Positions 40,040-48,440 of a stretch of DNA of 64,000 bases are shown here, piece by piece. The stretch's first letter is position 1. Each line of letters opens with the position of its first letter. The stretch is from assembly GCF_042683125.1 (NCBI RefSeq), contig NZ_JBHUIY010000004.1, positions 1 through 64,000 on the forward strand, given 5' to 3'. Made by a program: the position numbers and the translations under genes. Origin of the DNA: Phaeospirillum tilakii (GTDB lineage: Bacteria; Pseudomonadota; Alphaproteobacteria; Rhodospirillales; Magnetospirillaceae). The notes under the pieces are model-generated. The model searched no databases. It had not been told where the DNA came from and saw only the letters and a program-made list of their open reading frames with translations.

Positions 40040-41086
40040 GTGAGCCAGCCGATCGTCTTCGTTACCTATGCCACGGCGCGCCCGGTCAGCATGATCGGTG
40101 TCCTCAAGCGCTGCCTGCGTCTGGCCGATCGGCTGCATGCCGAGGGCCACCGCATCCAGATGCTGCATTTCGGCGACCTGCCCCACGACGGCATGGTGGC
40201 CGAGGCCCGGGCCCGCTATGACTGGCACACCCCCGACATCGCCGACAGCAGGCCCCGCCCGGTCAACGCCTGGCTGGAACGGACCGCCCCGGCCCTGGTG
40301 GTGCTGGGCGAATGCCCGATCAGCGGCTCGATGCGGACCGCCTTTCGCGAATCGCTCCAGTTGGGGCTGCGGACCGCCTGCATCGACAATTACCACTCAA
40401 GGTTGAGCGCGCGCTATTTCCGCCGGATGTGGCCGGGCGTGGGGACGTGGCTGCTGGTCGGCCTGCCCGAACTGGGTGGTTTCGGCTGGATCGAGGACGA
40501 CATCTTCGTCGCCCCGCCGCTGGTTCCCGGCCTGGGCCGCCGTTTGCCGGCACCGGCCGGGACCTTGCTGCTGTTCGGCTACGACCCCGAGGTCGCCCGT
40601 TTCGCCCACGATCTGCACCGTCGCCTGCCGTCCCCCCCGCCCGAGACCGTGCTGATGACCGGCAGTTTCGGGATGGAACTCGCGGGCGGGGCGCCGGCCG
40701 GGATGCGGGTGGTGGTCAGCCCGGGCGAGACGGCCTACGTCGCCGAACTCAACCGCGCGCGCGTCGTCGTCGGCAAGAACGGCTTCCAGCAGATGGTCGA
40801 GGCGGTGGGGGCGGGCGCCCATATGCTCTGCCTGCAACGGCCGGGCGGGGTTCCGCCCGAGTTGCTGCCCGAGCATTTGCAGCCCTACCTCAGGCTGACC
40901 GACGGACGGGCCGAGGCGATCGAGCCGCTGGCGGCGCTGGTGTCGGGCTGGCTGGGCACGGCGGGGGACAATCCCTGGCCGGCGCGGCTGGCCGAGCTGA
41001 ACGATCCGGTGGCCCTGGCGGCCGCGGTGCTGTCGTCGCTGCTGCCGGGTTCCCCCGCCCTGGCGGCGGCCGGCGGCGGGCGATAA
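40040..41086 (+). CDS. GT-B glycosyltransferase (MurG/GT28-like)
   Basis: 348 residues from GTG 40040, with GAGGAGG upstream. The N-terminal half opens I-V-F-V-T-Y-A-T with H-A-E-G-H-R-I as in GT-B enzymes that start by remodelling a donor pocket. The C-terminal half has L-L-L-F-G-Y-D, V-L-M-T-G-S-F-G and a sugar-nucleotide-like V-V-G-K-N-G-F-Q-Q-M-V-E-A-V-G-A-G-A-H-M-L motif. It lies 16 bp behind the GT9-like gene, so both probably act on the same product. Confidence 0.65.
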   Translation: MSQPIVFVTYATARPVSMIGVLKRCLRLADRLHAEGHRIQMLHFGDLPHDGMVAEARARYDWHTPDIADSRPRPVNAWLERTAPALVVLGECPISGSMRTAFRESLQLGLRTACIDNYHSRLSARYFRRMWPGVGTWLLVGLPELGGFGWIEDDIFVAPPLVPGLGRRLPAPAGTLLLFGYDPEVARFAHDLHRRLPSPPPETVLMTGSFGMELAGGAPAGMRVVVSPGETAYVAELNRARVVVGKNGFQQMVEAVGAGAHMLCLQRPGGVPPELLPEHLQPYLRLTDGRAEAIEPLAALVSGWLGTAGDNPWPARLAELNDPVALAAAVLSSLLPGSPALAAAGGGR

Positions 41087-41096
41087 GGCGGCGGCG

Positions 41097-42089
41097 ATGA
41101 CCATGTTGAAAAGCGCCCTGCTGGAGCGTGCCGCCGTGCGGGGTGTCTGCGCCCGCGCCGAGACCTTCCTGGGCGGCTCGGGCGAGCGGCTGCACGAACA
41201 GCGCGAGGCGATGCGGCACCGGCTGGCCGCGGTGCTGGAGGATCTCACCCGCTCCCTGACCGCCGACGGCATCGGTGGCGGCGAGGCGATCGGGACGATG
41301 TTGGCGGCGGTCGGCGATTACCTGGGCTGGCTGCTGTGGAGTGTCGAGGATCTGGCCGTGCTGGGGACCGCCCTGTCGCTGCCGCCCGACCGGTTCGCCC
41401 GGCGGGTGGTCTGCTGCCACCTGATCTACCAGTCGGGCCGGATGCTGGACGACGCCATCGACGGCCATGCCGACTACAAGGGGCTGGCTCCGACCATGTA
41501 TGGCCGTCTGTCGAGCGGCGGCGAGCGGCGGGCGCGCAGCCAGACCACCCTGGCGGCCATCGTGCTGATTCTGCGCGGCGTCACCGATTTCGCCGCCTCG
41601 TTCGGCGAGACCGTCGCGGTGGCCGAACTGGCGCGGCTGACCGCCCATTGCACCGATGCCTGCCGTGGCGCCCTGATCGAGATGGAATCGGGCGCCGCCC
41701 TGTCGGAAGAGGGCTATCTGCGCCTGATCGACCTGAAGACCACCGCCCACAACACCATCCTGCTGCAATCCCTGGCCGGGCTGGTCGAGGACGACACCCG
41801 CCGGCGGGTCGAGCAGGTCTACCGCACCGCCTCGGTGCTGGGACAGATCCTCAACGACGCCGCCGACCTCGACGCGGACCGGCGGACCGGCCAGGTCAAC
41901 TGGTTCCTGCTGGATGGGCGCGCGCGGGGAGGGGAGGGGCTGCACCGCGAGGATGCGGACAAGCTGTTGGCCGCCTTCGACGCCCTGGCCCGGCTGTGCC
42001 TGGACCAGCCCGAGCCGCTGCGGCTGGCCTGCTGCGCCAAGCTGAAATCGATGGTCGATCACTGCGAACGATTCACGGTCCCGCGATGA
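41097..42089 (+). CDS. Divergent isoprenyl-diphosphate-synthase-like protein
   Basis: 330 residues. Helical throughout. The first aspartate-rich motif is Q-S-G-R-M-L-D-D-A-I-D-G-H (DDxxD) near residue 120, and the second is I-L-N-D-A-A-D-L-D near 257, the paired metal sites of the polyprenyl synthase fold. The usual G-G-K-R-x-R-P entry motif is missing. Such divergence is known in ComQ-type proteins, which prenylate a peptide, and in some prenyl transferases. It lies 10 bp after the glycosyltransferase and overlaps the cyclase-like gene by 4 bp. A prenyl-diphosphate-using role is likely; the acceptor is unknown. Confidence 0.65.
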   Translation: MTMLKSALLERAAVRGVCARAETFLGGSGERLHEQREAMRHRLAAVLEDLTRSLTADGIGGGEAIGTMLAAVGDYLGWLLWSVEDLAVLGTALSLPPDRFARRVVCCHLIYQSGRMLDDAIDGHADYKGLAPTMYGRLSSGGERRARSQTTLAAIVLILRGVTDFAASFGETVAVAELARLTAHCTDACRGALIEMESGAALSEEGYLRLIDLKTTAHNTILLQSLAGLVEDDTRRRVEQVYRTASVLGQILNDAADLDADRRTGQVNWFLLDGRARGGEGLHREDADKLLAAFDALARLCLDQPEPLRLACCAKLKSMVDHCERFTVPR

Positions 42090-42970
42090 CCGGCGCCCTG
42101 CGGCAAGCCGTTGACGCGGCTCTCGCTTTTCTGGGGCGGGCGCAGGCCGCCGACGGCTCGTTCCCGACGGGTTGGTCCTACAGCCCGGCCATGACCGCGC
42201 CCCAGCCGGTGGAATCGCCCTTTGTGACCGGCATGGTGGCCGGCGCGCTGGAGGTCCACGCCGAGACGCCCGCCATCGCCGGTGTCATCGCCGGCGCCGT
42301 GGGCAACATTCTGTCCTGGCGCCCGGCCGACGGCCTGTTCCGCTTCTTCCGGCACGGCATCGACCCCGACCTGGACGACATCGCCCTGCTGCACACGGTC
42401 CTGCTGCGCCACCGGCCGGCTTCGTTCGACCCGGCGGCGGTGGCCGCGCTGCTGGAGGGCCTGGTCGGAGCGGACGGCCGGTACCCGGTGTGGGTGCGGC
42501 CCGCTTCGGCACAAAACGAATTCGACCCCTGCGTCCAGGCCAACGTGGTCAATTATCTGTGCCGCTGCGGCCGGCGCCCCGATCTGGGGGTGCTGCGGAT
42601 CGCCTGGGGGCTGTGGCGGGAGGACGCCGCGACCCTGCATTACGAATCCCCCTTCACCTTTCCCTATTTCCTCGCCCGCCTGCCCCCCGCCGCCCGCCGG
42701 TCGGTGGTGGCGGCCAATCCGCGGGCGGTGGCGGGCCTGAGCCGATCGCGGCCGGGCGCCACCGCGCTCGATCAGGCGTTCCAACTGGCCGCCCTGCGGC
42801 GACTGGGTGGACCCGCGCGCGCGGATCTGGTGGAACGGCTGCTGGCCGGGCAGGGCGCGGACGGGGCGTGGCCGGCGATCGGGGCGTTCGGCGCGCTGAA
42901 TTTCTGGGGCTCGTCGGCGCTGACCACCGCCCTTGCCGCCGAGGCCCTGGCTCTGGCGGGAAAAGGATAA
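42086..42970 (+). CDS. Single-domain terpene-cyclase-like (squalene-hopene toroid) protein
   Basis: 294 residues from ATG 42086, coupled to the upstream stop (ATGA). The sequence shows alpha-toroid repeats: F-L-G-R-A-Q-A-A-D-G-S-F-P-T-G-W near the start and G-Q-G-A-D-G-A-W-P-A-I near residue 250 (QW-like). D-P-D-L-D-D-I-A near residue 93 is a DxDD motif, the acid of class II terpene cyclases. Normal class II enzymes have two toroid domains and 500-700 residues, so this is a one-domain form. It may cyclise or bind the prenyl group supplied by the neighbour. Confidence 0.62.
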   Translation: MTGALRQAVDAALAFLGRAQAADGSFPTGWSYSPAMTAPQPVESPFVTGMVAGALEVHAETPAIAGVIAGAVGNILSWRPADGLFRFFRHGIDPDLDDIALLHTVLLRHRPASFDPAAVAALLEGLVGADGRYPVWVRPASAQNEFDPCVQANVVNYLCRCGRRPDLGVLRIAWGLWREDAATLHYESPFTFPYFLARLPPAARRSVVAANPRAVAGLSRSRPGATALDQAFQLAALRRLGGPARADLVERLLAGQGADGAWPAIGAFGALNFWGSSALTTALAAEALALAGKG

Positions 42971-43023
42971 GGGGTGTTGGGCGCGTGCTCTCCAGGCAGG
43001 GTGGCGGGGGCGGCAGCCCGGCC

Positions 43024-44088
43024 TTACCCCCGCCGCCGCCGGGCGTGCGGTGAATCGCCCCATTGGTCCCATCCCACCCGCCGGCCGGCGGTGGTGACGC
43101 GGCGTTCGAGGCAGCCGCGGCATTCCAGGCTGCCTTCGTCCAGGCAGGGCTTGCCATCATACAACTGATATTGCGGCCGCACCCGGCGCGGGGTGGCGTT
43201 GGGCATGGTGACGTTGGCGCCGAAGCGGATGCCGCGTTCGCGTCCGTCCTCGACCAGCGCCTGCAACGCGGTGGTGGCGGCGATGTTGAGGTCGGGCAGG
43301 CTCAGCCGCGTCACCGCGATCATGTTGAGCGCCAGGGTCAGCAGCGCGTCGCGCGCCATCATCGCCTGTTCCGGCAAGGCGCCGCCGGCGGAATGGAGGT
43401 ATGGCCCCATCCCGATCATGTCGATGTCGCGCTCGGCATAGAAGCCGATATCGGCGGCGAGGTCGTCCAGCGTCTGGCCGGGCAGGCCGATCATCACCCC
43501 GGTGCCGACCTGGAACCCGGCCGCGCGCAGGTCGTCGAGCGCCTGGAGCCGGCTGGCGAAGCTCTGTTCGGGCGGATGGATCGTCGCGAACAGCGCCGGA
43601 TTGCTGGTCTCGATCCTGAGCAGGTAGCGATGGGCCCCGGCCGCGCGCCAGCGCCGATAGGTGGCGAGGCTCTGCTCGCCCAGCGACAAAGTGATGCCGA
43701 GCCCGTCGGGCAGGCGGTCCGAGCGCGAGCGGTCGCGGATCTCGGCGACCAGATCGGCGACGAAGGCGATGAAGGCCTCGTCGCGCCGCTCGCCGGCCTG
43801 GAGCACGCAGGAGCCATAGCCGGCCTCGGCGCAGAACAAAGCCGCCTCGATCGCCTCGGCCCGGTCGAGCCCGTAGCGGACCAGTTCGCGGTTGGAGCGA
43901 CGGATGCCGCAATAGAGGCAGTCGAGCGCGCAGCGGTTCGACAGCTCGATCAGCCCCCGGTAATGGACGGTGTCGCCGACCGTGGCGGTGGTGCGGTCGA
44001 AGGAGGCGCGGCGCAGCTCCTCGATCGCGGCGGGATCGGTCAGGCCGAGCAGCCGGACCCGTTCGGGGTGGGACAGCAGCGCGGTCAC
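43024..44088 (-). CDS. hydE: [FeFe]-hydrogenase maturase HydE (radical SAM)
   Basis: 354 residues from GTG 44088, overlapping the hydF stop. The radical-SAM cluster motif is C-A-L-D-C-L-Y-C (C-x3-C-x2-C) near residue 60, with Y-G-S-C-V-L-Q-A-G and I-E-T-S-N-P-A-L later, and a C-terminal Cys set ending G-K-P-C ... E-C-R-G-C. HydE helps make the dithiomethylamine-bearing 2Fe subcluster of the H-cluster. It is the last gene of the leftward hydG-aspA-hydF-hydE unit and convergent with the cyclase-like gene. Confidence 0.95.
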   Translation of the reverse strand: MTALLSHPERVRLLGLTDPAAIEELRRASFDRTTATVGDTVHYRGLIELSNRCALDCLYCGIRRSNRELVRYGLDRAEAIEAALFCAEAGYGSCVLQAGERRDEAFIAFVADLVAEIRDRSRSDRLPDGLGITLSLGEQSLATYRRWRAAGAHRYLLRIETSNPALFATIHPPEQSFASRLQALDDLRAAGFQVGTGVMIGLPGQTLDDLAADIGFYAERDIDMIGMGPYLHSAGGALPEQAMMARDALLTLALNMIAVTRLSLPDLNIAATTALQALVEDGRERGIRFGANVTMPNATPRRVRPQYQLYDGKPCLDEGSLECRGCLERRVTTAGRRVGWDQWGDSPHARRRRG

Positions 44089-45302
44089 GACGCGGCGGCC
44101 CGTTCGAACGCGGCCAGGGCGGAGGGGAAGCAGCCCAGCGCGCGCGGCAGCACCCCTTGCAGCAGCGAGATCGCCACCCCGTAATTGGTCATCGGCACCC
44201 CCTGGCGGCCGGCGCGGTCGAGCCGGGCCAGCATGGCGCGGCGGGTGACGGTGCAGCCGCCGCACTGGATGATCAGCGCATAGGGGCTGAGGTCGTCGGG
44301 GAAATCCTTGCCCGCCGCCACCTCGATCTTGATCCCGCCGCCGACATATTGGTTGAGCCAGCGCGGGATCTTGACCCGGCCGATATCGTCGGCGAGGGGA
44401 TGATGGCCGCAGGTCTCGCCGATCAGCACCCGGTCGCCGGGCTTGAGGCGGGGGATCGCCGCCGCCCCGGCGGCGAGGCGGTCGAGGTCGGCCTTGAAGC
44501 GGGCCATCAGGATCGAGAAGGTGGTCAGCGGGATCGTGGGCGGGGTGTCGGCGCAGGCCTTCAGCACCACCTGGGAATCGCAGATCACCAGCCGGGGCGG
44601 GGTCTTCAGCCGCTCCAGCGCCCCGCTCAGCTCGCGTTCCTTGACCACCAGGGTCAGGGCGTCGCTGTCGAGCATCTCGCGGATCACCTGGACCTGGGGC
44701 AGGATCAGCCGCCCCTTGGGCGCGCCGAGGTCGATCGGCACCACCAGCACCGCCAGCTCGCCGGCCGGCACCAGATCGCCGGCGAGGCGGGGCTCCTCCA
44801 GCCGCGCCGCCGGGGCAAGCCGGGTGATCGCCTGCCGCAATTCGTCTATTCCGGCCCCGGTCAGCGCCGACACCGCCAGCGCCTCGGCCCCCAGCCCGGC
44901 CGCCGCCTGCGGCGCCGCCAGATCGGCCTTGTTGCGGACCACCAGCATCGGCGTGCCGCGATCGCGCAGGGTGGCGGCGAGGTCGGTCTCGAACCGGCTG
45001 ACTCCCTCCGGCCCCAGCACCAGCAAAGCGAGATCGACCCGCTCCAGCACCGCCTCGGTGCGGCGGACCCGGGCCTGCCCCAGCGCGCCGTCATCGTCGA
45101 TCCCGGCGGTATCGACGAACAGCACCGGCCCGATCGGCGCCAGCTCCAGCGGCTTCTCGACCGGATCGGTGGTGGTGCCGGGCTGGTCGGAGACGATCGA
45201 CACCGCCTGCCCGGTCAGGGCGTTGATCAAACTCGATTTGCCGACATTGCGCCGGCCGAACAGGCCGATATGCAGACGCAGGCCACGCGGGGTCTCTTGC
45301 AT
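44085..45302 (-). CDS. hydF: [FeFe]-hydrogenase maturation GTPase HydF
   Basis: 405 residues. GTPase motifs are G-R-R-N-V-G-K-S-S-L (P-loop), D-T-A-G-I-D-D-D and N-K-A-D. The C-terminal scaffold domain contains the cluster-binding C-G-H-H-P-L and the later C-G-G-C (C-x-H-x44-53-H-C-x2-C-type). HydF carries the 2Fe precursor and hands it to apo-hydrogenase. Overlaps hydE by 4 bp; a repeat copy separates it from aspA. Confidence 0.95.
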   Translation of the reverse strand: MQETPRGLRLHIGLFGRRNVGKSSLINALTGQAVSIVSDQPGTTTDPVEKPLELAPIGPVLFVDTAGIDDDGALGQARVRRTEAVLERVDLALLVLGPEGVSRFETDLAATLRDRGTPMLVVRNKADLAAPQAAAGLGAEALAVSALTGAGIDELRQAITRLAPAARLEEPRLAGDLVPAGELAVLVVPIDLGAPKGRLILPQVQVIREMLDSDALTLVVKERELSGALERLKTPPRLVICDSQVVLKACADTPPTIPLTTFSILMARFKADLDRLAAGAAAIPRLKPGDRVLIGETCGHHPLADDIGRVKIPRWLNQYVGGGIKIEVAAGKDFPDDLSPYALIIQCGGCTVTRRAMLARLDRAGRQGVPMTNYGVAISLLQGVLPRALGCFPSALAAFERAAAS

Positions 45303-45318
45303 GAGGGTCTATCCTTTT

Positions 45319-45448
45319 CGTGGGCTCCGCCCACACCCGCCAAGGGCCGCAAGGCCCTTGGATCCCATCAATTGTCGGGAAACGGTTGGCGAAATCAATG
45401 GGTTCCAAGGGCCTTGCGGCCCTTGGCGGGTGCGGGCAGAGCCCGCGC
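45319..45448. repeat. Dispersed palindromic element, copy B
   Basis: Inverted ends CCGCCAAGGGCCGCAAGGCC and its complement with a short unrelated centre, placed between hydF and aspA. The inner spacer found in copies A and C is absent. Confidence 0.78.
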
Positions 45449-45459
45449 GTTTTCCCCTT

Positions 45460-46854
45460 TTAACCACGATAGCCGAGAGCGGCGAGGGCGGCGGGGGAGA
45501 GCAGGCGTTCGGCCTCGGCGCGGTCGATCAGGCCCTGTTCGACGGCGAGGTCGATCACCGGGCGGCCGCTGGCGCGGGCCTCGGCGGCGAGGGCGGCGGC
45601 GCGATCGTGGCCGAGGCGCGGCACCAGGGCGGTGACCGGCGCCCACGAGGCGGCGAGGTGGGCTGCGCAGGCGGCGCGGTCGGGCTCGATTCCCTCGACG
45701 CAGCGTTGGGCGAACAGGGTGTCGGCGGCGGTCAGCAGCGACAGGCTGGTCAGCAGGGCGTCGGCCAGCAGCGGCAGGAAGGCGTTGAGTTCGAGCTGGC
45801 CCGCCATCGCGGCGGTCGTGACCATCGCGTCCTGGCCGATCACCGCCAGCGCGGTCTGGCCGACCGCCTCGGCGATCACCGGGTTGATCTTGCCCGGCAT
45901 CAGGCTGGAGCCGGCCTGGACCGGCGGCAGGATCAGTTCGCCGATGCCGCCGGCCGGGCCGGAGGCGAGCAGGCGCAGGTCGGACGAGATCTTGAACAGG
46001 CTGACGGCGTGGGCCTTGAGGATCCCCGACACCTCGACCAGCGGGTCGGCGTTCTGGGTGGCATCGACCAGATTCTCGGCCCGGGCCAGCGGCAGGCCGG
46101 TGCGCTCGCGCAGCCGCTCGACCACGCGGAAGATGTAATCGCGCGGCGCGGTCAGGCCGGTGCCGATCGCGGTGCCGCCGAGATTGACGACGCGCAGCCG
46201 TTCCTCGCATTTGAACACCCGCCAGCGGTCGCGCGACAGCGCCTCGGCCCAGGCCGAGGCGGCGGCGGCCAGGGTCATCGGCGCCGCGTCCTGCAATTGG
46301 GTGCGGCCGAGCCGGACCACCTCGGCCCAGGCCCCCTCGCGCCGCTGGAACGCGGTCTGAAGCTCGGCGATCGCCGGCTCCAGCCGCTTCAGCAGGGTGA
46401 TCGCCGCCACCCGCAGCGCGGTGGGGAACACGTCGTTGGTCGATTGGTGCAGGTTGAGGTGGTCGTGCGGGTCGATCTCGGCATAGGTGCCGCGCCTTCC
46501 GCCCAGGATTTCCTCGGCGCGGTTGGCCAGCACCTCGTTGACGTTCATGTTGAGCGAGGTGCCGGCCCCGCCCTGGAGGGCATCGACCACGATGGCGTGG
46601 TCGAGGTCGCCGCCCTCCATCTCGGCGCAGGCGGCGAGGATCGCCCCGGCCCGCCGCTGGTCGAGGAAGCCGAGTTCGTGGTTGGTCGCCGCCGCCGCCG
46701 CCTTGACCTGGGCCATCGCCCGGATCAGGGCAGGGGCGGGGGGGCGGCCCGACAGCGGGAAGTTCTCGACCGCGCGCAGGGTATGGATCCCCCACAGCGC
46801 GTCGGCGGGGACCTCCCGCGCGCCGAGTAGGTCGCGCTCAAGCCGTGACGGCAT
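45460..46854 (-). CDS. aspA: Aspartate ammonia-lyase in hydrogenase maturation operon
   Basis: 464 residues from ATG 46854. The aspartase/fumarase signature G-S-S-L-M-P-G-K-I-N-P is present near residue 317, as are T-N-H-E-L and S-T-N-D-V-F-P-T near 139. The enzyme releases ammonia from aspartate, giving fumarate. It lies 2 bp downstream of hydG. Aspartase genes occur in some hydEFG clusters, and ammonia or an amino-acid nitrogen is needed for the dithiomethylamine bridge, which may explain the placement. Fumarate hydratase is less likely given its aspartase-like start. Confidence 0.88.
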   Translation of the reverse strand: MPSRLERDLLGAREVPADALWGIHTLRAVENFPLSGRPPAPALIRAMAQVKAAAAATNHELGFLDQRRAGAILAACAEMEGGDLDHAIVVDALQGGAGTSLNMNVNEVLANRAEEILGGRRGTYAEIDPHDHLNLHQSTNDVFPTALRVAAITLLKRLEPAIAELQTAFQRREGAWAEVVRLGRTQLQDAAPMTLAAAASAWAEALSRDRWRVFKCEERLRVVNLGGTAIGTGLTAPRDYIFRVVERLRERTGLPLARAENLVDATQNADPLVEVSGILKAHAVSLFKISSDLRLLASGPAGGIGELILPPVQAGSSLMPGKINPVIAEAVGQTALAVIGQDAMVTTAAMAGQLELNAFLPLLADALLTSLSLLTAADTLFAQRCVEGIEPDRAACAAHLAASWAPVTALVPRLGHDRAAALAAEARASGRPVIDLAVEQGLIDRAEAERLLSPAALAALGYRG

Positions 46855-46856
46855 GG

Positions 46857-48257
46857 TCAGCAGAACACGTCGCGCTTGCCGGCGCGGACCATGTCGGCCA
46901 GCCGTCGCGCCACCCGCTGCTCCTCCGGCGCCATCGCCGCGATCTCGGCGGCGATCCGCCGCTCGCCCTCGGCCAGGGTGTCGGGCCCGGCATAGTCGAG
47001 CAGGTATTCGAGGAAGGTGCCGACCGCGTTGGGGGCGCATTTCGCCTTGATGTCGCCGGTCTTGGCGAGGTCCATGAAATCGCCGCCGGTGCGGCCGACC
47101 CGGTAACAGGCGGTGCAGAACGATGGGATATATCCCATCGCGGCGATGTCCTGCACCACTTCCTCCAGGCTGCGATGGTCGCCCAACTGGAACTGGCTGG
47201 ATTCGAACTGCTCGGCGGCGGCATAGCCGCCCGGATTGGTGCGCGAGCCGGCCGAGATCTGCGACACGCCAAGGGCATAGGTCTCGCGCCGCATCGCCGC
47301 GCTTTCGCGGGTGGACATGATCAGGCCGGTATAGGGCACGGCAAGGCGGAGGATCGCCACCAGCTTCTTGAAATCGGCGTCGGACACCGGCACCGGCGGG
47401 TGGGTGGCCATCGCCGAGCCGATCGCCGGCTCCAGCCTCGGCACGCTGATGGTGTGACAGCCGACCCCGAACCGCTCCTCCAGGTGGGCGATGTGGCTCA
47501 TCAGGGCCAGCACCTCGAACCGCCAGTCGGCCAGCCCGAACAGCACCCCCATGCCGACATCGTCGATCCCGGCCTCCATCGCCCGGTCGAAGGCGGTGAC
47601 CCGCCAGTTGAAATCGGCCTTCTGACCGCGCGGGTGACAGGCGGCGTAGGTCTCGCGGTGATAGGTTTCCTGGAACAATTGGTAGGTGCCGATCCCGGCG
47701 CCGTGCAGGGCGCGGAACTGATCGACGGTCAGCGGGGCGAGGTTGGCGTTGACCCGGCGGATCGCGCCGTTGGCCCGCTTGACCGAATAGATGGTGGCGA
47801 TCGAATCGAGCACGTACTCGAACCCGCCGCGATAGGATTCGCCCGCCACCATCAGCACCCGCTTGTGGCCCTGCTCGATCAGGATCTCGACCTCGCGGGC
47901 GATTTCCTCCTGATTGAGGGTGTGGCGGATCACGCTGTTGTTGCTGGCGCGGAAGGCGCAGTAGAGGCACTCGTTGCCGCACAGATTGCTGATGTAGAGC
48001 GGGGCGAAGAACACCATCCGGCGGCCGTAGATCGCCTCCTTGACCGCGCGGGCGGTGGCGAACAGCTCGGCCAGCAGGTCGGGGCGGTCGAGCGCCGCCA
48101 GCGCCGCCACCTCGTCGCCGTCGAGCCCCTTCAGCTCGCGGGCCTTGGCCAGGATCTCGGCGATCCGGCCGGCATCCTCGCGCCGGTGACGGTCGAGGGC
48201 ATCCTGCAACCGGGCGGCGTCGAGCCAGTCCGGCGAATCGGGGGAGGCGTGGGTCAT
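46857..48257 (-). CDS. hydG: [FeFe]-hydrogenase maturase HydG (radical SAM tyrosine lyase)
   Basis: 466 residues from ATG 48257 (MTHASPDSPDWLD); a longer frame upstream is rejected as noise. The N-terminal cluster motif is C-G-N-E-C-L-Y-C (C-x3-C-x2-C) near residue 90; the C-terminal auxiliary cluster motif starts S-F-C-T-A-C with the third Cys at K-C-A-P. HydG splits tyrosine to make CO and cyanide bound to iron for the H-cluster. First gene of the maturation unit. No hydrogenase structural gene is seen in the window. Confidence 0.96.
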   Translation of the reverse strand: MTHASPDSPDWLDAARLQDALDRHRREDAGRIAEILAKARELKGLDGDEVAALAALDRPDLLAELFATARAVKEAIYGRRMVFFAPLYISNLCGNECLYCAFRASNNSVIRHTLNQEEIAREVEILIEQGHKRVLMVAGESYRGGFEYVLDSIATIYSVKRANGAIRRVNANLAPLTVDQFRALHGAGIGTYQLFQETYHRETYAACHPRGQKADFNWRVTAFDRAMEAGIDDVGMGVLFGLADWRFEVLALMSHIAHLEERFGVGCHTISVPRLEPAIGSAMATHPPVPVSDADFKKLVAILRLAVPYTGLIMSTRESAAMRRETYALGVSQISAGSRTNPGGYAAAEQFESSQFQLGDHRSLEEVVQDIAAMGYIPSFCTACYRVGRTGGDFMDLAKTGDIKAKCAPNAVGTFLEYLLDYAGPDTLAEGERRIAAEIAAMAPEEQRVARRLADMVRAGKRDVFC

Positions 48258-48376
48258 GATCCGCTGCTTTCCTGACGTGGGGGGTAGGGTTAGCCAACCC
48301 TTTTTTTCCTTGCCCCCATTCTTCCGCCCCCCCTTCGGGGAAGTCCAGCACAAGATCGTCCGCCACCCGTAAAGAC

Positions 48377-48411
48377 AGGGCCGACCCACCCGTTCGGGGT
48401 GGGCCGGCCCT
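48377..48411 (-). terminator. Terminator after chemotaxis receptor gene
   Basis: A 15-bp near-perfect stem (AGGGCCGACCCACCC against GGGTGGGCCGGCCCT) with a short loop lies 30 bp beyond the receptor stop. The following T-run is weak (TGTCTTT). Confidence 0.55.
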
Positions 48412-48440
48412 GGGTCCGGCGGCGGGAAAGGGGGGGCGGA

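Noticed and set aside
41097..42970. Hopanoid or carotenoid biosynthesis genes
   Set aside because: The cyclase-like protein is far too short for squalene-hopene cyclase and no hpn or crt genes are adjacent.
45460..48366. A 968-codon minus-strand frame joining hydG region and aspA
   Set aside because: Only the aspA part is in the coding frame; the upstream part is an out-of-frame reading of hydG.
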